From contig JAUCBJ010000011.1 of NCBI GenBank assembly GCA_032718475.1, forward strand, positions 62,001 through 126,000: a stretch of DNA of 64,000 nt, in the 5' to 3' direction. Below, piece after piece: positions 33,986-45,005 of the stretch. Each line of letters starts with the position of its first letter. Positions within the stretch are counted from its first letter, which is position 1. The stretch comes from Nemertoderma westbladi (taxonomy: Eukaryota > Xenacoelomorpha > Nemertodermatida > Nemertodermatidae). The notes under the pieces were generated by a model. That model did not search any database and was not told where the DNA came from. It worked only from the letters and a program-made list of their open reading frames with translations. The position numbers and the translations under genes were made by a program.

Positions 33986-34301
33986 CAATTGAGGGAAAGG
34001 AGCAGGTTACAGAGGCAGCCTTTTCTAACCAAAACAATAAACGATATTGTTAACAATAGAGGGAAAGGAACAGGTTACAGAGGCAGGCTTTTCTAACCAA
34101 AACAATAAACGATATTGACAGGTTACAGAAGCAGGCTTTTCTAACCAAAACAATAAACGGTATTGCTATCAATTGAGGGAAAGGAACAGGTTACAGAGGC
34201 AGGTTTATCTAACAAAAACAATAAACGATATTGTTACCAATTGAGGGAAAGGAACAGGTTACAGAGGCAGGCTTTTCTAACCAAAACAATAAACGATATT
34301 T
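33986..34301. repeat. 68-bp tandem repeat, 5 copies
   Basis: 'caggttacag' recurs at 34003, 34071, 34119, 34187 and 34255, giving 68-bp periods and one shortened 48-bp unit. The unit contains 'gagggaaaggaacaggttac' and 'ctaaccaaaacaataaacga'. Related single copies in reverse orientation lie at 15572-15620 and inside 61052-61301. Confidence 0.88.
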
Positions 34302-34830
34302 AACCATTAATAATTAAAACAACAGGTCAGGGTGTCTATATCAGTATATACCGGTACCTTTCTAGTTGGGGTAAAATTGAGTAAAACACTTTGCATTAGA
34401 CGTTCGAAAAAAAGTAAAATTCAGAAAAAAACAAAAATCAATGAAAATGTTTCGTGCTGCGCGAAGCGGAAAAATATGACATAGGCCTATTGAAATTTTT
34501 TTTGTTTTAAGTTGGTCACTATACAGCTATAGATGAAACCATATAGTTCATTATCATTATATTCAACTTTTTCTCACTATTTAGTTAAAGTTACAAAATT
34601 AAATTCCATCAAATTTTTCAAAATTACCGGTATATTAAAAAGATTTATAAATACCAAATTAATAATTAAATTTATATATTAATATAATTATTTAAATATT
34701 AGCAGTTAGCCTTAGCACCATTCAGCCATTAAACGGTTGATAACCAGTAATACACATTAATAGTAAAATACACAGTAATAATAGAAGTAGAAGCTTGAGT
34801 AACCAATAATTATGAATTCTATTTATTTAG
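34302..34830. other. Intergenic, nothing recognised
   Basis: AT-rich sequence with no ORF of interest between the 68-bp array and the foldback element. Confidence 0.5.
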
Positions 34831-35050
34831 TTATCAAGCACCTTAGTAAAAAACCTGACCGGTAGGTGGTGTTACTTAGTACAGTAGTACCAAAGTATGT
34901 AAAAAAAACTAAAAAAGCAACAAGACCTACTGTACAGAAGACGTTGCATGCAATCAGTGATCAGCTGGCAGCAGCCAGCTGATCGGTAGGTTTCGCCACG
35001 CATTCTCAGGAGGCCAAAGCCAGGAAATGTAGAGATAAATTCACAAAGGG

Positions 35051-35076
35051 AGACAGAACGAGTATTGAAATGAAGA
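35051..35076. repeat. Target-site duplication of the nested LINE, copy 1
   Basis: 26 bp starting agacagaacgagtattgaa, repeated at 36798-36823 with one mismatch. The uninterrupted right arm of the foldback contains it once (in reverse at about 38040-38070), acting as the empty site. Confidence 0.85.
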
Positions 35077-36797
35077 CTACTACTACTACAGTAGGATCGG
35101 CATGCTGCATTGCAGCTGCATTTTTAAGAATGCTGTGCCGGCTTGTCGACAAAATTGCGCCGCCACAACTCCCTATCCCCCATGACATTTGCTAGATCAT
35201 CCCCATCTTCAAGGCCAGTGTCCTTTAAGATGCGTCTCAAGAAAGTCATGGGCTGTCCACCATGCTTTTTCACTCCATGAGACTGCCAAAGAACAAGATT
35301 ATGCACTGGCTGGTCCTCACTGCGAAAGCAATGTCCTGCAAAGCGGAGGCGATTTTGTTCAAGTGTCAAGCTTGGGGGAACCAATGAGACACCTCCAATG
35401 TTATATATATATTTGGTCTTTCTGGAGTTAATAAAAAGACCAACACTAGAAGCAGCATGTTCTAATGAGCTGAGGAGCCGTTGGGCTCCCTCTAGTGATT
35501 CTGAGAGTACTCTCAGAAATCAGCATAGTATCAGATTGCTAAGTCATCAGCAAAGTCTAGATCAGTTAGGTACTTGGCAGGATTTCCTCGACTTCTGGAG
35601 CCAGTAGGTGGAGTTATCATCACCCCATCATCATTATGATGATCTAAGGACATTCGTAGAACATAGTCAACCACAATTATGAACAAGAATGATGCAAGTG
35701 CGTCTCCCTGGAGGACGTCCCATAACACTTCAAATGGTTCTGTGTCACCGTCAACAGTAGACACAAATGTTGTCGAACCACCGTATACTGATCTGATTGC
35801 TGCAATCATTTCATCAGGAATCCCATATAATGAAAGTATGCTGAACATACGTGAGCGAGAAACTGAATAAAAGGCCTTGACAAAGATAACATCCAGATGC
35901 CTGTCTTTCTTTTTTGATAACTCTTCAATTATCCTTCTAAGTGCCAAAATGGGCTCCATGGTCCCACGATCTTTACGGAACCTATTCTGATTTCCACGGA
36001 GCAGTCTCTCAATGGGATCCCTGATGCGATTTAATAGAATTCTATTGTATAGCTTTGCAGCAATCGAGATCAATGAGATTCCCCGAAAAGAACCATAGAG
36101 TGTTAGGTTGCCCTTCTTGGGAACTGGCACCAACTTATTTGTTTTCATTTCTTGTGGGACTCTTGTTGTTCGGTACATGTCTACTATGATGGGATACATG
36201 ATCTTTAAACATTCAGGTATTTTAAAGACCTCAGGGGGAACACCGTCTACTCCACTGGCACGATTGGTCTTAATGCTCTTAAGCCGCCTTCACTTCTGTA
36301 AAGGAGATATCGCCAATGGGAATATCTGGGAGTACAGACTCAGACACTTTTACTTCTATAAAGTTATCAGGCAATACCATGTCATTATTAATTAGCTTTT
36401 CAAAGTGGGACTTCCAGCCATTGAGGCGATCGGCTGGTGATTCAACCTTAACCTTGGTGGTTGGTTGGCTTTTCCGCCCAGTAAGCAAGTTGATCGATCT
36501 CCATGCCTGGGATGATTGCCTGCTGTCGTCAGCATCTTTGATGGCATCAACCTGTTGGTTTATTAGCTCCTGTAGATTAAGAGTACTGCCTGTTCAGGGA
36601 CCTAGATACAGCCTTAATTGCATTCTTGGCCGCTGTAGTCTGTTTGAGTCGGGACTCTTTCTACGCCTTATAGAGGTCATTTCGGCACTTCTGAATTTTG
36701 TTGTTAGTCCAGGGGGCCCTTTTCCAATTTCGAGGGTATACTGTTTCTGCAGCTGCTAACTTAATTGCTTCTGTGAAGGCAGTATAGCCCAACAGGC
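35077..36797 (-). pseudogene. RTE-like LINE fragment inserted in the foldback arm
   Basis: A 5'-truncated LINE on the minus strand, 3' end at 35077 next to a short (TAG)n tail. The reverse transcriptase is readable in pieces. ENWKR-type residues near 36700 are followed by the block RGISLISIAAKLYNRILLNR (about 36050), the degraded first catalytic block VIFVKAFYSVSR with its aspartate lost, and DFADDLAI at about 35540 with the second catalytic pair kept. After frame changes the C-terminal RLRFAGHCFR...LW motif lies at 35124-35384. This layout fits RTE/Proto-type LINEs. Several frameshifts and stops make it inactive. Confidence 0.85.
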
Positions 36798-36823
36798 AGA
36801 CAGAACGAGTATTGAAGTGAAGA
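36798..36823. repeat. Target-site duplication of the nested LINE, copy 2
   Basis: Second copy of the 26-bp repeat at 35051-35076; one base differs (g for a at the 20th position). Confidence 0.85.
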
Positions 36824-37420
36824 GAGAGGTTTTGTAGGTAACTAACCACTGGGAAGCAACACCACAAACTACGCCAATCAAGTTTCTGCTTGTTGATACT
36901 GTAGCGGGCTTGCGTGTTTGAATGTAATACATTTTCAAACTTTTCAAAGACTGGCCGGAATGGGTGTCTGGCAATTACACCTTGACATGTTTAAACAATT
37001 CACACCAGTCAGTCAGACAACGTGTATTGGGCTCGCCGCGGTGCGTCATGATGTGTGGCTGTGCACATTCTTACCCTGTTCGCTCCCATCCTTGGCCGTC
37101 CCATCCTGGTGCTGTTTCCCCCTTACTGTACTGTCTTACAAGAGGGACAACAGAAAGAGTAAACGACATTAGACGCAAGGATGTCCGGGACGGGATGTTT
37201 TAAAGATGTGAGTGACTGGCGCAGTTTAGACGTAGTGAAAACGAACCGAACTGGTCGTGTGCAAGACCTGGGTATAAGTCCTCGCATCTTTCGAATAAAC
37301 AGATCGGTCAGGGTCAGTCGGTTGCCCGACCTCGGTACTCAAACTTACAGATAATCGGCTTTGAATCATCAGCAGCTGCCTGGTCCACCAGGTCACAGAC
37401 CTTGGCGGGAACAACTGTTG

Positions 37421-37491
37421 GTGCTGGTGCTCGCCCCCAGAACCACTACTTGCAAGCCCCCTAGCGGCTAGCACATGCTCTACCACCGCAT
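37421..37491 (-). other. tRNA-like segment in the foldback loop (weak)
   Basis: On the minus strand GCGGTGGTAGAGCATGTGC (about 37488-37470) resembles the D-arm of an alanine-type tRNA. GTGGTTCTGGGGG lower down resembles a degenerate B box. Stems do not close, so at most a SINE-like remnant. Confidence 0.3.
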
Positions 37492-38278
37492 CAGTATATT
37501 GGTTATTGCTTAGAATATTCTTAGCATCGCCATAGCGGTATAGAGTTGAGAACCATCACCACCCTTACTGGCGTTAAAGATGCGATGTAATATACCACGA
37601 ACTACTCCGCGTTTATAAGACTCAGGGGCATTGATATACTGGGCTCGTTCTCAATACCACTGCGTGTGCCCCTGCTGCCTGCGTCTTACAAACGGTGAGT
37701 CTTTGTAAGGGGGAATATGTTGGACACACCATCCAACCACTTGTTTGAACGCGATAGACAGCACCAGGATGGGCGGCCCGGATGAGAGCAATACTAGGGT
37801 AAGACTGTGCACAACCACATCACGACGCACCGCGGCGAGCCCAATACACGTTGGCTGACTGACTGGCGTGAATTGTTTAAACATTTCAAAGTAATTGCTA
37901 TAGTCACCCATTGCGGCCAGTCTTGTAAAAGCTTGAAATGTATTACATTCAAACACATAAGACAGCTATCAACTAGCAGAAACGTGATTGGCGTAAGTTT
38001 GTGGTGCTGCTTCCCAGTGGTTAGTTTCCTACAGACCTCTATCTTCATTTCAATACTCGTTCTGTCTCCCTTTGTGAATTTCTCTCTACATTTCCTGGCT
38101 TGGCCTCCTGAAAATGCCTTCAGCTGCGGGGCGAAACCTACCGATCAGCTGGCTGCTGTCAGCTGATCACTGATTGCATGCAACATCTAGCAGTCAAGGT
38201 CTTGTTGCTTTTTAGTTTTTTACATACTTTGGTACTAACACATCTACCGGTAAGGTTTTTTACTTAACGTACTTGATA

Positions 38279-39280
38279 AACTATATAAACTATGTATAAA
38301 ACAGTAACTAGAAAGCCAGCAAGCTAGCTGGCTGGAAGGAGCCCGGGGGAAAAATCCTAGCCAAGACTATTACAAAGAACTATGTCAGTAAGCAGTAAGT
38401 AAACTAAACAATTGTCTAAACTGCAAGGCGTGAGGCTAGCTGACTTTGTGGCTCGCCCCACATAATAAACAATGCACAACTTAGCTACCACTAACAAAAT
38501 TATAATATGAAGCAAATAATTTCATTATCAAGCACGTTTACAAGATATAAGATACGATTCCCGAATATTTATAAAAAATGCCCATGATGCACAACCAGAT
38601 AAATAACAACGAATAGAGCCAAATGTCAAATTTAGTTTCCTTCTATAGGTATTACCCCGTCGTCAAGCGGAATATCTCTTCCCAGTGAATCCTATGTGAA
38701 TATGTAATATAGGTACTCCTTAGGCGGTAGGCCAGAGCGGGCTCCTTAAATACATGCAACTACTGTATTATAGTGTAGGTCAACTATAAAACATTTTGCA
38801 ATCCACAGTGAGTATCGACTGCAATAGGAGACAACACACTGCTTTGTGTAACTAAAATTCATTCTCTTGATCCACCCCCTAACATAGCAGAGTGAGTAAC
38901 CTTATTGTAGATATACCTACTAGGAGAGCAATCTACTGGGAGAACAATCAGCTTATGGGGTAGTACATTACAAACCAACAGCTTATGTGTGAGTAAACAT
39001 TGCCTTTCCTTATAGCCTACTAGTTAAACTTGGCAACCAACACGTTTTACTATATTATACCATATTTCATATATTAAGCCATATTTCATCATGAACACCA
39101 GCTGTTATTTTACCATTGCTTTTAATTTCGCGACAAAATAATGTCAAAAAACTAAATATATCGAATACCACACATAGAATCGATCTAAAATTTTGTAACG
39201 CGATTATGAACCACCAAAGCAATGTACTTGCAAAATTTCGTCAAAATCGCCAGGCAGGAAGTGCCTGAACCTGGATAATT
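38279..39280. other. Intergenic flank of the simple repeat
   Basis: No gene seen. 'gtggctcgccccaca' at about 38447 is the dispersed motif also found near 7890. Immediately before the simple repeat is 'caaaatcgccaggcaggaag'. Confidence 0.5.
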
Positions 39281-39281
39281 A

Positions 39282-42200
39282 TCAGTCAGTCAGTCAGTCA
39301 GTCAGTCAGTCAGTCAGTCAGTCAGTCAGTCAGTCAGTCAGTCAGTCAGTCAGTCAGTCAGTCAGTCAGTCAGTCAGTCAGTCAGTCAGTCAGTCAGTCA
39401 GTCAGTCAGTCAGTCAGTCAGTCAGTCAGTCAGTCAGTCAGTCAGTCAGTCAGTCAGTCAGTCAGTCAGTCAGTCAGTCAGTCAGTCAGTCAGTCAGTCA
39501 GTCAGTCAGTCAGTCAGTCAGTCAGTCAGTCAGTCAGTCAGTCAGTCAGTCAGTCAGTCAGTCAGTCAGTCAGTCAGTCAGTCAGTCAGTCAGTCAGTCA
39601 GTCAGTCAGTCAGTCAGTCAGTCAGTCAGTCAGTCAGTCAGTCAGTCAGTCAGTCAGTCAGTCAGTCAGTCAGTCAGTCAGTCAGTCAGTCAGTCAGTCA
39701 GTCAGTCAGTCAGTCAGTCAGTCAGTCAGTCAGTCAGTCAGTCAGTCAGTCAGTCAGTCAGTCAGTCAGTCAGTCAGTCAGTCAGTCAGTCAGTCAGTCA
39801 GTCAGTCAGTCAGTCAGTCAGTCAGTCAGTCAGTCAGTCAGTCAGTCAGTCAGTCAGTCAGTCAGTCAGTCAGTCAGTCAGTCAGTCAGTCAGTCAGTCA
39901 GTCAGTCAGTCAGTCAGTCAGTCAGTCAGTCAGTCAGTCAGTCAGTCAGTCAGTCAGTCAGTCAGTCAGTCAGTCAGTCAGTCAGTCAGTCAGTCAGTCA
40001 GTCAGTCAGTCAGTCAGTCAGTCAGTCAGTCAGTCAGTCAGTCAGTCAGTCAGTCAGTCAGTCAGTCAGTCAGTCAGTCAGTCAGTCAGTCAGTCAGTCA
40101 GTCAGTCAGTCAGTCAGTCAGTCAGTCAGTCAGTCAGTCAGTCAGTCAGTCAGTCAGTCAGTCAGTCAGTCAGTCAGTCAGTCAGTCAGTCAGTCAGTCA
40201 GTCAGTCAGTCAGTCAGTCAGTCAGTCAGTCAGTCAGTCAGTCAGTCAGTCAGTCAGTCAGTCAGTCAGTCAGTCAGTCAGTCAGTCAGTCAGTCAGTCA
40301 GTCAGTCAGTCAGTCAGTCAGTCAGTCAGTCAGTCAGTCAGTCAGTCAGTCAGTCAGTCAGTCAGTCAGTCAGTCAGTCAGTCAGTCAGTCAGTCAGTCA
40401 GTCAGTCAGTCAGTCAGTCAGTCAGTCAGTCAGTCAGTCAGTCAGTCAGTCAGTCAGTCAGTCAGTCAGTCAGTCAGTCAGTCAGTCAGTCAGTCAGTCA
40501 GTCAGTCAGTCAGTCAGTCAGTCAGTCAGTCAGTCAGTCAGTCAGTCAGTCAGTCAGTCAGTCAGTCAGTCAGTCAGTCAGTCAGTCAGTCAGTCAGTCA
40601 GTCAGTCAGTCAGTCAGTCAGTCAGTCAGTCAGTCAGTCAGTCAGTCAGTCAGTCAGTCAGTCAGTCAGTCAGTCAGTCAGTCAGTCAGTCAGTCAGTCA
40701 GTCAGTCAGTCAGTCAGTCAGTCAGTCAGTCAGTCAGTCAGTCAGTCAGTCAGTCAGTCAGTCAGTCAGTCAGTCAGTCAGTCAGTCAGTCAGTCAGTCA
40801 GTCAGTCAGTCAGTCAGTCAGTCAGTCAGTCAGTCAGTCAGTCAGTCAGTCAGTCAGTCAGTCAGTCAGTCAGTCAGTCAGTCAGTCAGTCAGTCAGTCA
40901 GTCAGTCAGTCAGTCAGTCAGTCAGTCAGTCAGTCAGTCAGTCAGTCAGTCAGTCAGTCAGTCAGTCAGTCAGTCAGTCAGTCAGTCAGTCAGTCAGTCA
41001 GTCAGTCAGTCAGTCAGTCAGTCAGTCAGTCAGTCAGTCAGTCAGTCAGTCAGTCAGTCAGTCAGTCAGTCAGTCAGTCAGTCAGTCAGTCAGTCAGTCA
41101 GTCAGTCAGTCAGTCAGTCAGTCAGTCAGTCAGTCAGTCAGTCAGTCAGTCAGTCAGTCAGTCAGTCAGTCAGTCAGTCAGTCAGTCAGTCAGTCAGTCA
41201 GTCAGTCAGTCAGTCAGTCAGTCAGTCAGTCAGTCAGTCAGTCAGTCAGTCAGTCAGTCAGTCAGTCAGTCAGTCAGTCAGTCAGTCAGTCAGTCAGTCA
41301 GTCAGTCAGTCAGTCAGTCAGTCAGTCAGTCAGTCAGTCAGTCAGTCAGTCAGTCAGTCAGTCAGTCAGTCAGTCAGTCAGTCAGTCAGTCAGTCAGTCA
41401 GTCAGTCAGTCAGTCAGTCAGTCAGTCAGTCAGTCAGTCAGTCAGTCAGTCAGTCAGTCAGTCAGTCAGTCAGTCAGTCAGTCAGTCAGTCAGTCAGTCA
41501 GTCAGTCAGTCAGTCAGTCAGTCAGTCAGTCAGTCAGTCAGTCAGTCAGTCAGTCAGTCAGTCAGTCAGTCAGTCAGTCAGTCAGTCAGTCAGTCAGTCA
41601 GTCAGTCAGTCAGTCAGTCAGTCAGTCAGTCAGTCAGTCAGTCAGTCAGTCAGTCAGTCAGTCAGTCAGTCAGTCAGTCAGTCAGTCAGTCAGTCAGTCA
41701 GTCAGTCAGTCAGTCAGTCAGTCAGTCAGTCAGTCAGTCAGTCAGTCAGTCAGTCAGTCAGTCAGTCAGTCAGTCAGTCAGTCAGTCAGTCAGTCAGTCA
41801 GTCAGTCAGTCAGTCAGTCAGTCAGTCAGTCAGTCAGTCAGTCAGTCAGTCAGTCAGTCAGTCAGTCAGTCAGTCAGTCAGTCAGTCAGTCAGTCAGTCA
41901 GTCAGTCAGTCAGTCAGTCAGTCAGTCAGTCAGTCAGTCAGTCAGTCAGTCAGTCAGTCAGTCAGTCAGTCAGTCAGTCAGTCAGTCAGTCAGTCAGTCA
42001 GTCAGTCAGTCAGTCAGTCAGTCAGTCAGTCAGTCAGTCAGTCAGTCAGTCAGTCAGTCAGTCAGTCAGTCAGTCAGTCAGTCAGTCAGTCAGTCAGTCA
42101 GTCAGTCAGTCAGTCAGTCAGTCAGTCAGTCAGTCAGTCAGTCAGTCAGTCAGTCAGTCAGTCAGTCAGTCAGTCAGTCAGTCAGTCAGTCAGTCAGTCA

Positions 42201-42371
42201 GTCAGTCAGTCAGTCAGTCAGTCAGTCAGTCAGTCAGTCAGTCAGTCAGTCAGTCAGTCAGTCAGTCAGTCAGTCAGTCAGTCAGTCAGTCAGTCAGTCA
42301 GTCAGTCAGTCAGTCAGTCAGTCAGTCAGTCAGTCAGTCAGTCAGTCAGTCAGTCATAGTCAGTCAGTCAG
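39282..42371. repeat. (TCAG)n microsatellite, about 3.1 kb
   Basis: A perfect tetranucleotide run from 39282 to 42356 (3075 bp, about 769 units) with no substitution that I can see. One interruption ('tcatag') follows, then three more units to about 42371. Confidence 0.97.
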
Positions 42372-43360
42372 TTATATATCCTGAGATTTTTACAGAAAGT
42401 ATCCCTGAGACTTTTATTACAGTAAGTATCCCGCCGCTGTCAAGCGGGCTCCTAAACAGTAATCATACAGTAATGTCACATTATTTAGATAGGGGGCGTT
42501 TCCTTATGAAAATTATTGTGTTTTTTAGCCATTATCCAAAATTCGGGGTAGAAAATGATGGAAAAGCTCATACAAATATTTTCCAGTTTTCTGCATAATT
42601 GTGATTTGTATAGTGGACTGTCAGACTGTGTGAGGCGAGCCACGAAAGTAAGCGAGTTTCAGCTTAGCATAGCGGTACCACTATCTACAGTATATCTCAT
42701 CGGTGTGTCTGTCGATCTGTATGTAGATCGGTATATTTATAAACATTAATAACTCAGCCAATGCTCTATTAATTATAACCAAACTTGGTACACATGTTGT
42801 TTGGCAAAAGTTTAGAAATGTTCCAAATAGAATTTTACATGTGGCCTTCGAGAAGCTAAGATACAGTAAAAGCAGTTAATTAGGTAATGAAGTTGATTAC
42901 GGTAAAAAACATAATTTAATGCCTGTTTTTCATGGAATTTAATTATTTTCTAGTAAAAAGATTTAAATAATTACACTTAAAAATTATACAGCTAGAATCC
43001 CCATACCCCATTCCAAAATAATACAATTATTCAGAGTTCGCTGGAATAAAAACAATTTTTAAATTAATTGGCCCAAATCATCCAAACGCACCTTACAAAT
43101 CTGCCATATCGCCACATTATTAATCGAACCAAATTAATTAATATACTGTATACAGTAATATTATACATGCTACCGGTACAGTATACAGTATACATCGTAT
43201 ATGAAACATTAATGGCTTTATATGATGTTTGCTTTATGTAATGTTTACTAACTGAAATATTTAATTCCGACAATCGACTCTTTTTACTGTAGGGCCCTAC
43301 AAATATATAAGTTAATTTATAATGATAGCTTCCTTCTTCCTCCTGTAAAGGTACAACTAC
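42372..43360. other. Intergenic, left flank of the LTR retrotransposon
   Basis: AT-rich with no gene. 42630-42860 has 'gaggcgagccacgaaagtaa' and 'aaccaaacttggtacacatg', wording typical of a dispersed repeat family linked to the (TCAG)n tract. 43150-43190 is rich in 'cagtatac'. Confidence 0.5.
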
Positions 43361-43365
43361 AGTCC
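43361..43365. repeat. 5-bp target-site duplication, left copy
   Basis: AGTCC directly before the left LTR; the same five bases follow the right LTR at 60493-60497. BEL/Pao elements typically make 4-5 bp duplications. Confidence 0.9.
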
Positions 43366-44533
43366 TGTTCGCGCTTTCAGACCTTTGGCAGTTTAACCCG
43401 CCAAATTAGGATGTCTTCTAGATAATAATTCGCTTTTAGCCTATGACAAGTATTTGATTCACTACACTAGTCGAAACCAATCTGTGCGCGATCATTCACC
43501 CGCTGGATATACCCGGGAGATTGGGTTCGACGGCTTAATCGTATTGCTATGTAGGCCTAATGTATTATTCGACTGACAGTATTATATAATCTCTGACAAT
43601 ATTATTCACCTTCGGGAAATATTAACAGTTCCTTTAGGACGTGGCGCTCTACCTATATAAACAGAGTTATGACTTAAACTACTCACAACGATATGGCTTA
43701 GTTATAATTCACATATATGGCGCATTCTTTAGGAAATGCTTCGTTATCAGTCTCACTCATACACAATGCTGCACAATACTGCACACTGATCTGCCGATCT
43801 TCACTGATTTTAGTCACATATAAAAGGAACACGGACCGAATCATGTAGGGTCTATCAAATAACATTAGATTCACTTCAAACCACTTTAACATAAGTCACA
43901 ATCGTTATATGTAACCTTTCTCTCTTACCTTCGGTATATCAAGAATATTGGGTTTTCGGGGTTATTTATCGTTATTCCAAATATAATAATTCATCAACCA
44001 TATTATGAAGAACTGACAGTAAATAGCAGTATAACAATATAACAGTATGCACAGGTTGTTTGATTAGGTATGGTATGTTATGTTTAGATATGATAACGGA
44101 TATATGTCCTTATAATTAAGCCTACTAGTGTAAGACTAAAAACTGGAAACACGGAGGTGCCAAAAGCCGGTTCTTAGGCTCTGGGCAAAAACATAACACT
44201 GAACCGATAAGAATAATCTTATTTACAAAGGCTTCCACCCACCACAGAGAAAGAGCATACAGATAGGAAAATTCAGTTCAGTAGATCTGTGATAGGTCGA
44301 AATCAAAATCAACTCAAATCCTATTGGCAGATACAGAAAGCAGGGCTGTGGGGCAACTTTCCCAAGCTGGTTGGACAATCAAACGTAGCCCAGATCCCTT
44401 CGCACAGCAAATCAGCCAATCAGCCGGTAGCTTGCGCTATTCGAGTTATAGATCCCTTTTTAGAGTATTCCAGCGCCTGGGGGGAACTGGTTAGCAAGGC
44501 AAACGAATCAGTTATCCCACAAAAGCTTTTACA
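43366..44533 (-). repeat. 3' LTR of element A
   Basis: 1168 bp. In element orientation the adjoining internal sequence ends 'ctgggagcgg', a purine-rich stretch in the right place for the polypurine tract. Small ORFs within are also present in the other LTR and show no protein family. Confidence 0.93.
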
Positions 44534-44612
44534 CCGCTCCCAGAAAATGGGATTTATGTCTATAAAATATAACAAATCACAGTTTCTAAAATATAAAAAA
44601 TACTCTAAACAG

Positions 44613-44828
44613 TTAGTCTTTCTTACGCAGACGGCGTTTACGCAGTTTTTTGAGGCTAGCAAGAGTCCTTTTCTCTTTGGGGGGAGCCACTTTACTAGGT
44701 GGGCTATAAATCCTGGGTGAAGGGTGCAATATGATTGCATCAGAAGGTGTAGGATTATGGTCGGGGTATCCGCTGTTTCGATATGCTTCTCCTCGAGCTG
44801 ATTTTCCTCCGCTCGTAGCTGGATACGT
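44613..44828 (-). other. 71-codon open frame with a very basic C terminus (possible exon)
   Basis: Between the 378-aa ORF and the 3' LTR a minus-strand frame without ATG runs to a stop at 44613. Its last residues are LKKLRKRRLRKKD, preceded by a Pro/Ser/Lys-rich stretch. A CAG near its start (about 44815) could be a splice acceptor. The composition looks like a nuclear-localisation or RNA-binding tail. It could be a spliced C-terminal exon or chance; there is no homology to help. Confidence 0.3.
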
Positions 44829-45005
44829 TCATCCAAAAACTCTCGCAGAGAATGGGGTTGTCTAAGTGCGATATATTCTTAGAGATTCTGGATTTCACAA
44901 TCGAACTGAGATAAAGACAATTCGTTTATCGCTTGGACTTGCTGTTACAACTTACGTTTATCTGAACAAACGTAAGTTTCCTTTCTGATCTTTGTAGAAT
45001 AGCGT

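Larger units (their letters stand above)
34831..38278. mobile_element. Foldback-type DNA element with about 0.55-kb inverted arms
   Basis: The right arm (37758-38278) is the inverse of the left arm, which is in two pieces: 34831-35076 and 36798-37115. Matching landmarks are 'ttgataa'/'ttatcaa' with the run 'aaaaaacct' at the outer ends, the pair 'gatcagctggcagcagccag', 'tttaaacaattcacaccagt' and 'catcctggtgctgt' at the inner ends. The loop 37116-37757 has no gene. The left arm is split by a LINE insertion (35077-36797). No transposase is present. Outer boundaries are good to about 15 bp; no target duplication could be defined. Confidence 0.75.

Noticed and set aside
37421-37491. Functional tRNA gene
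   Set aside because: Only the D-arm resembles a tRNA; acceptor and T stems do not pair.
43641-43892. Small ORFs in the 43.6-kb region and their copies at 59.6 kb and 62.2 kb as a conserved gene
   Set aside because: They are conserved only because they lie in LTR copies; frames on both strands overlap and no protein family is seen.
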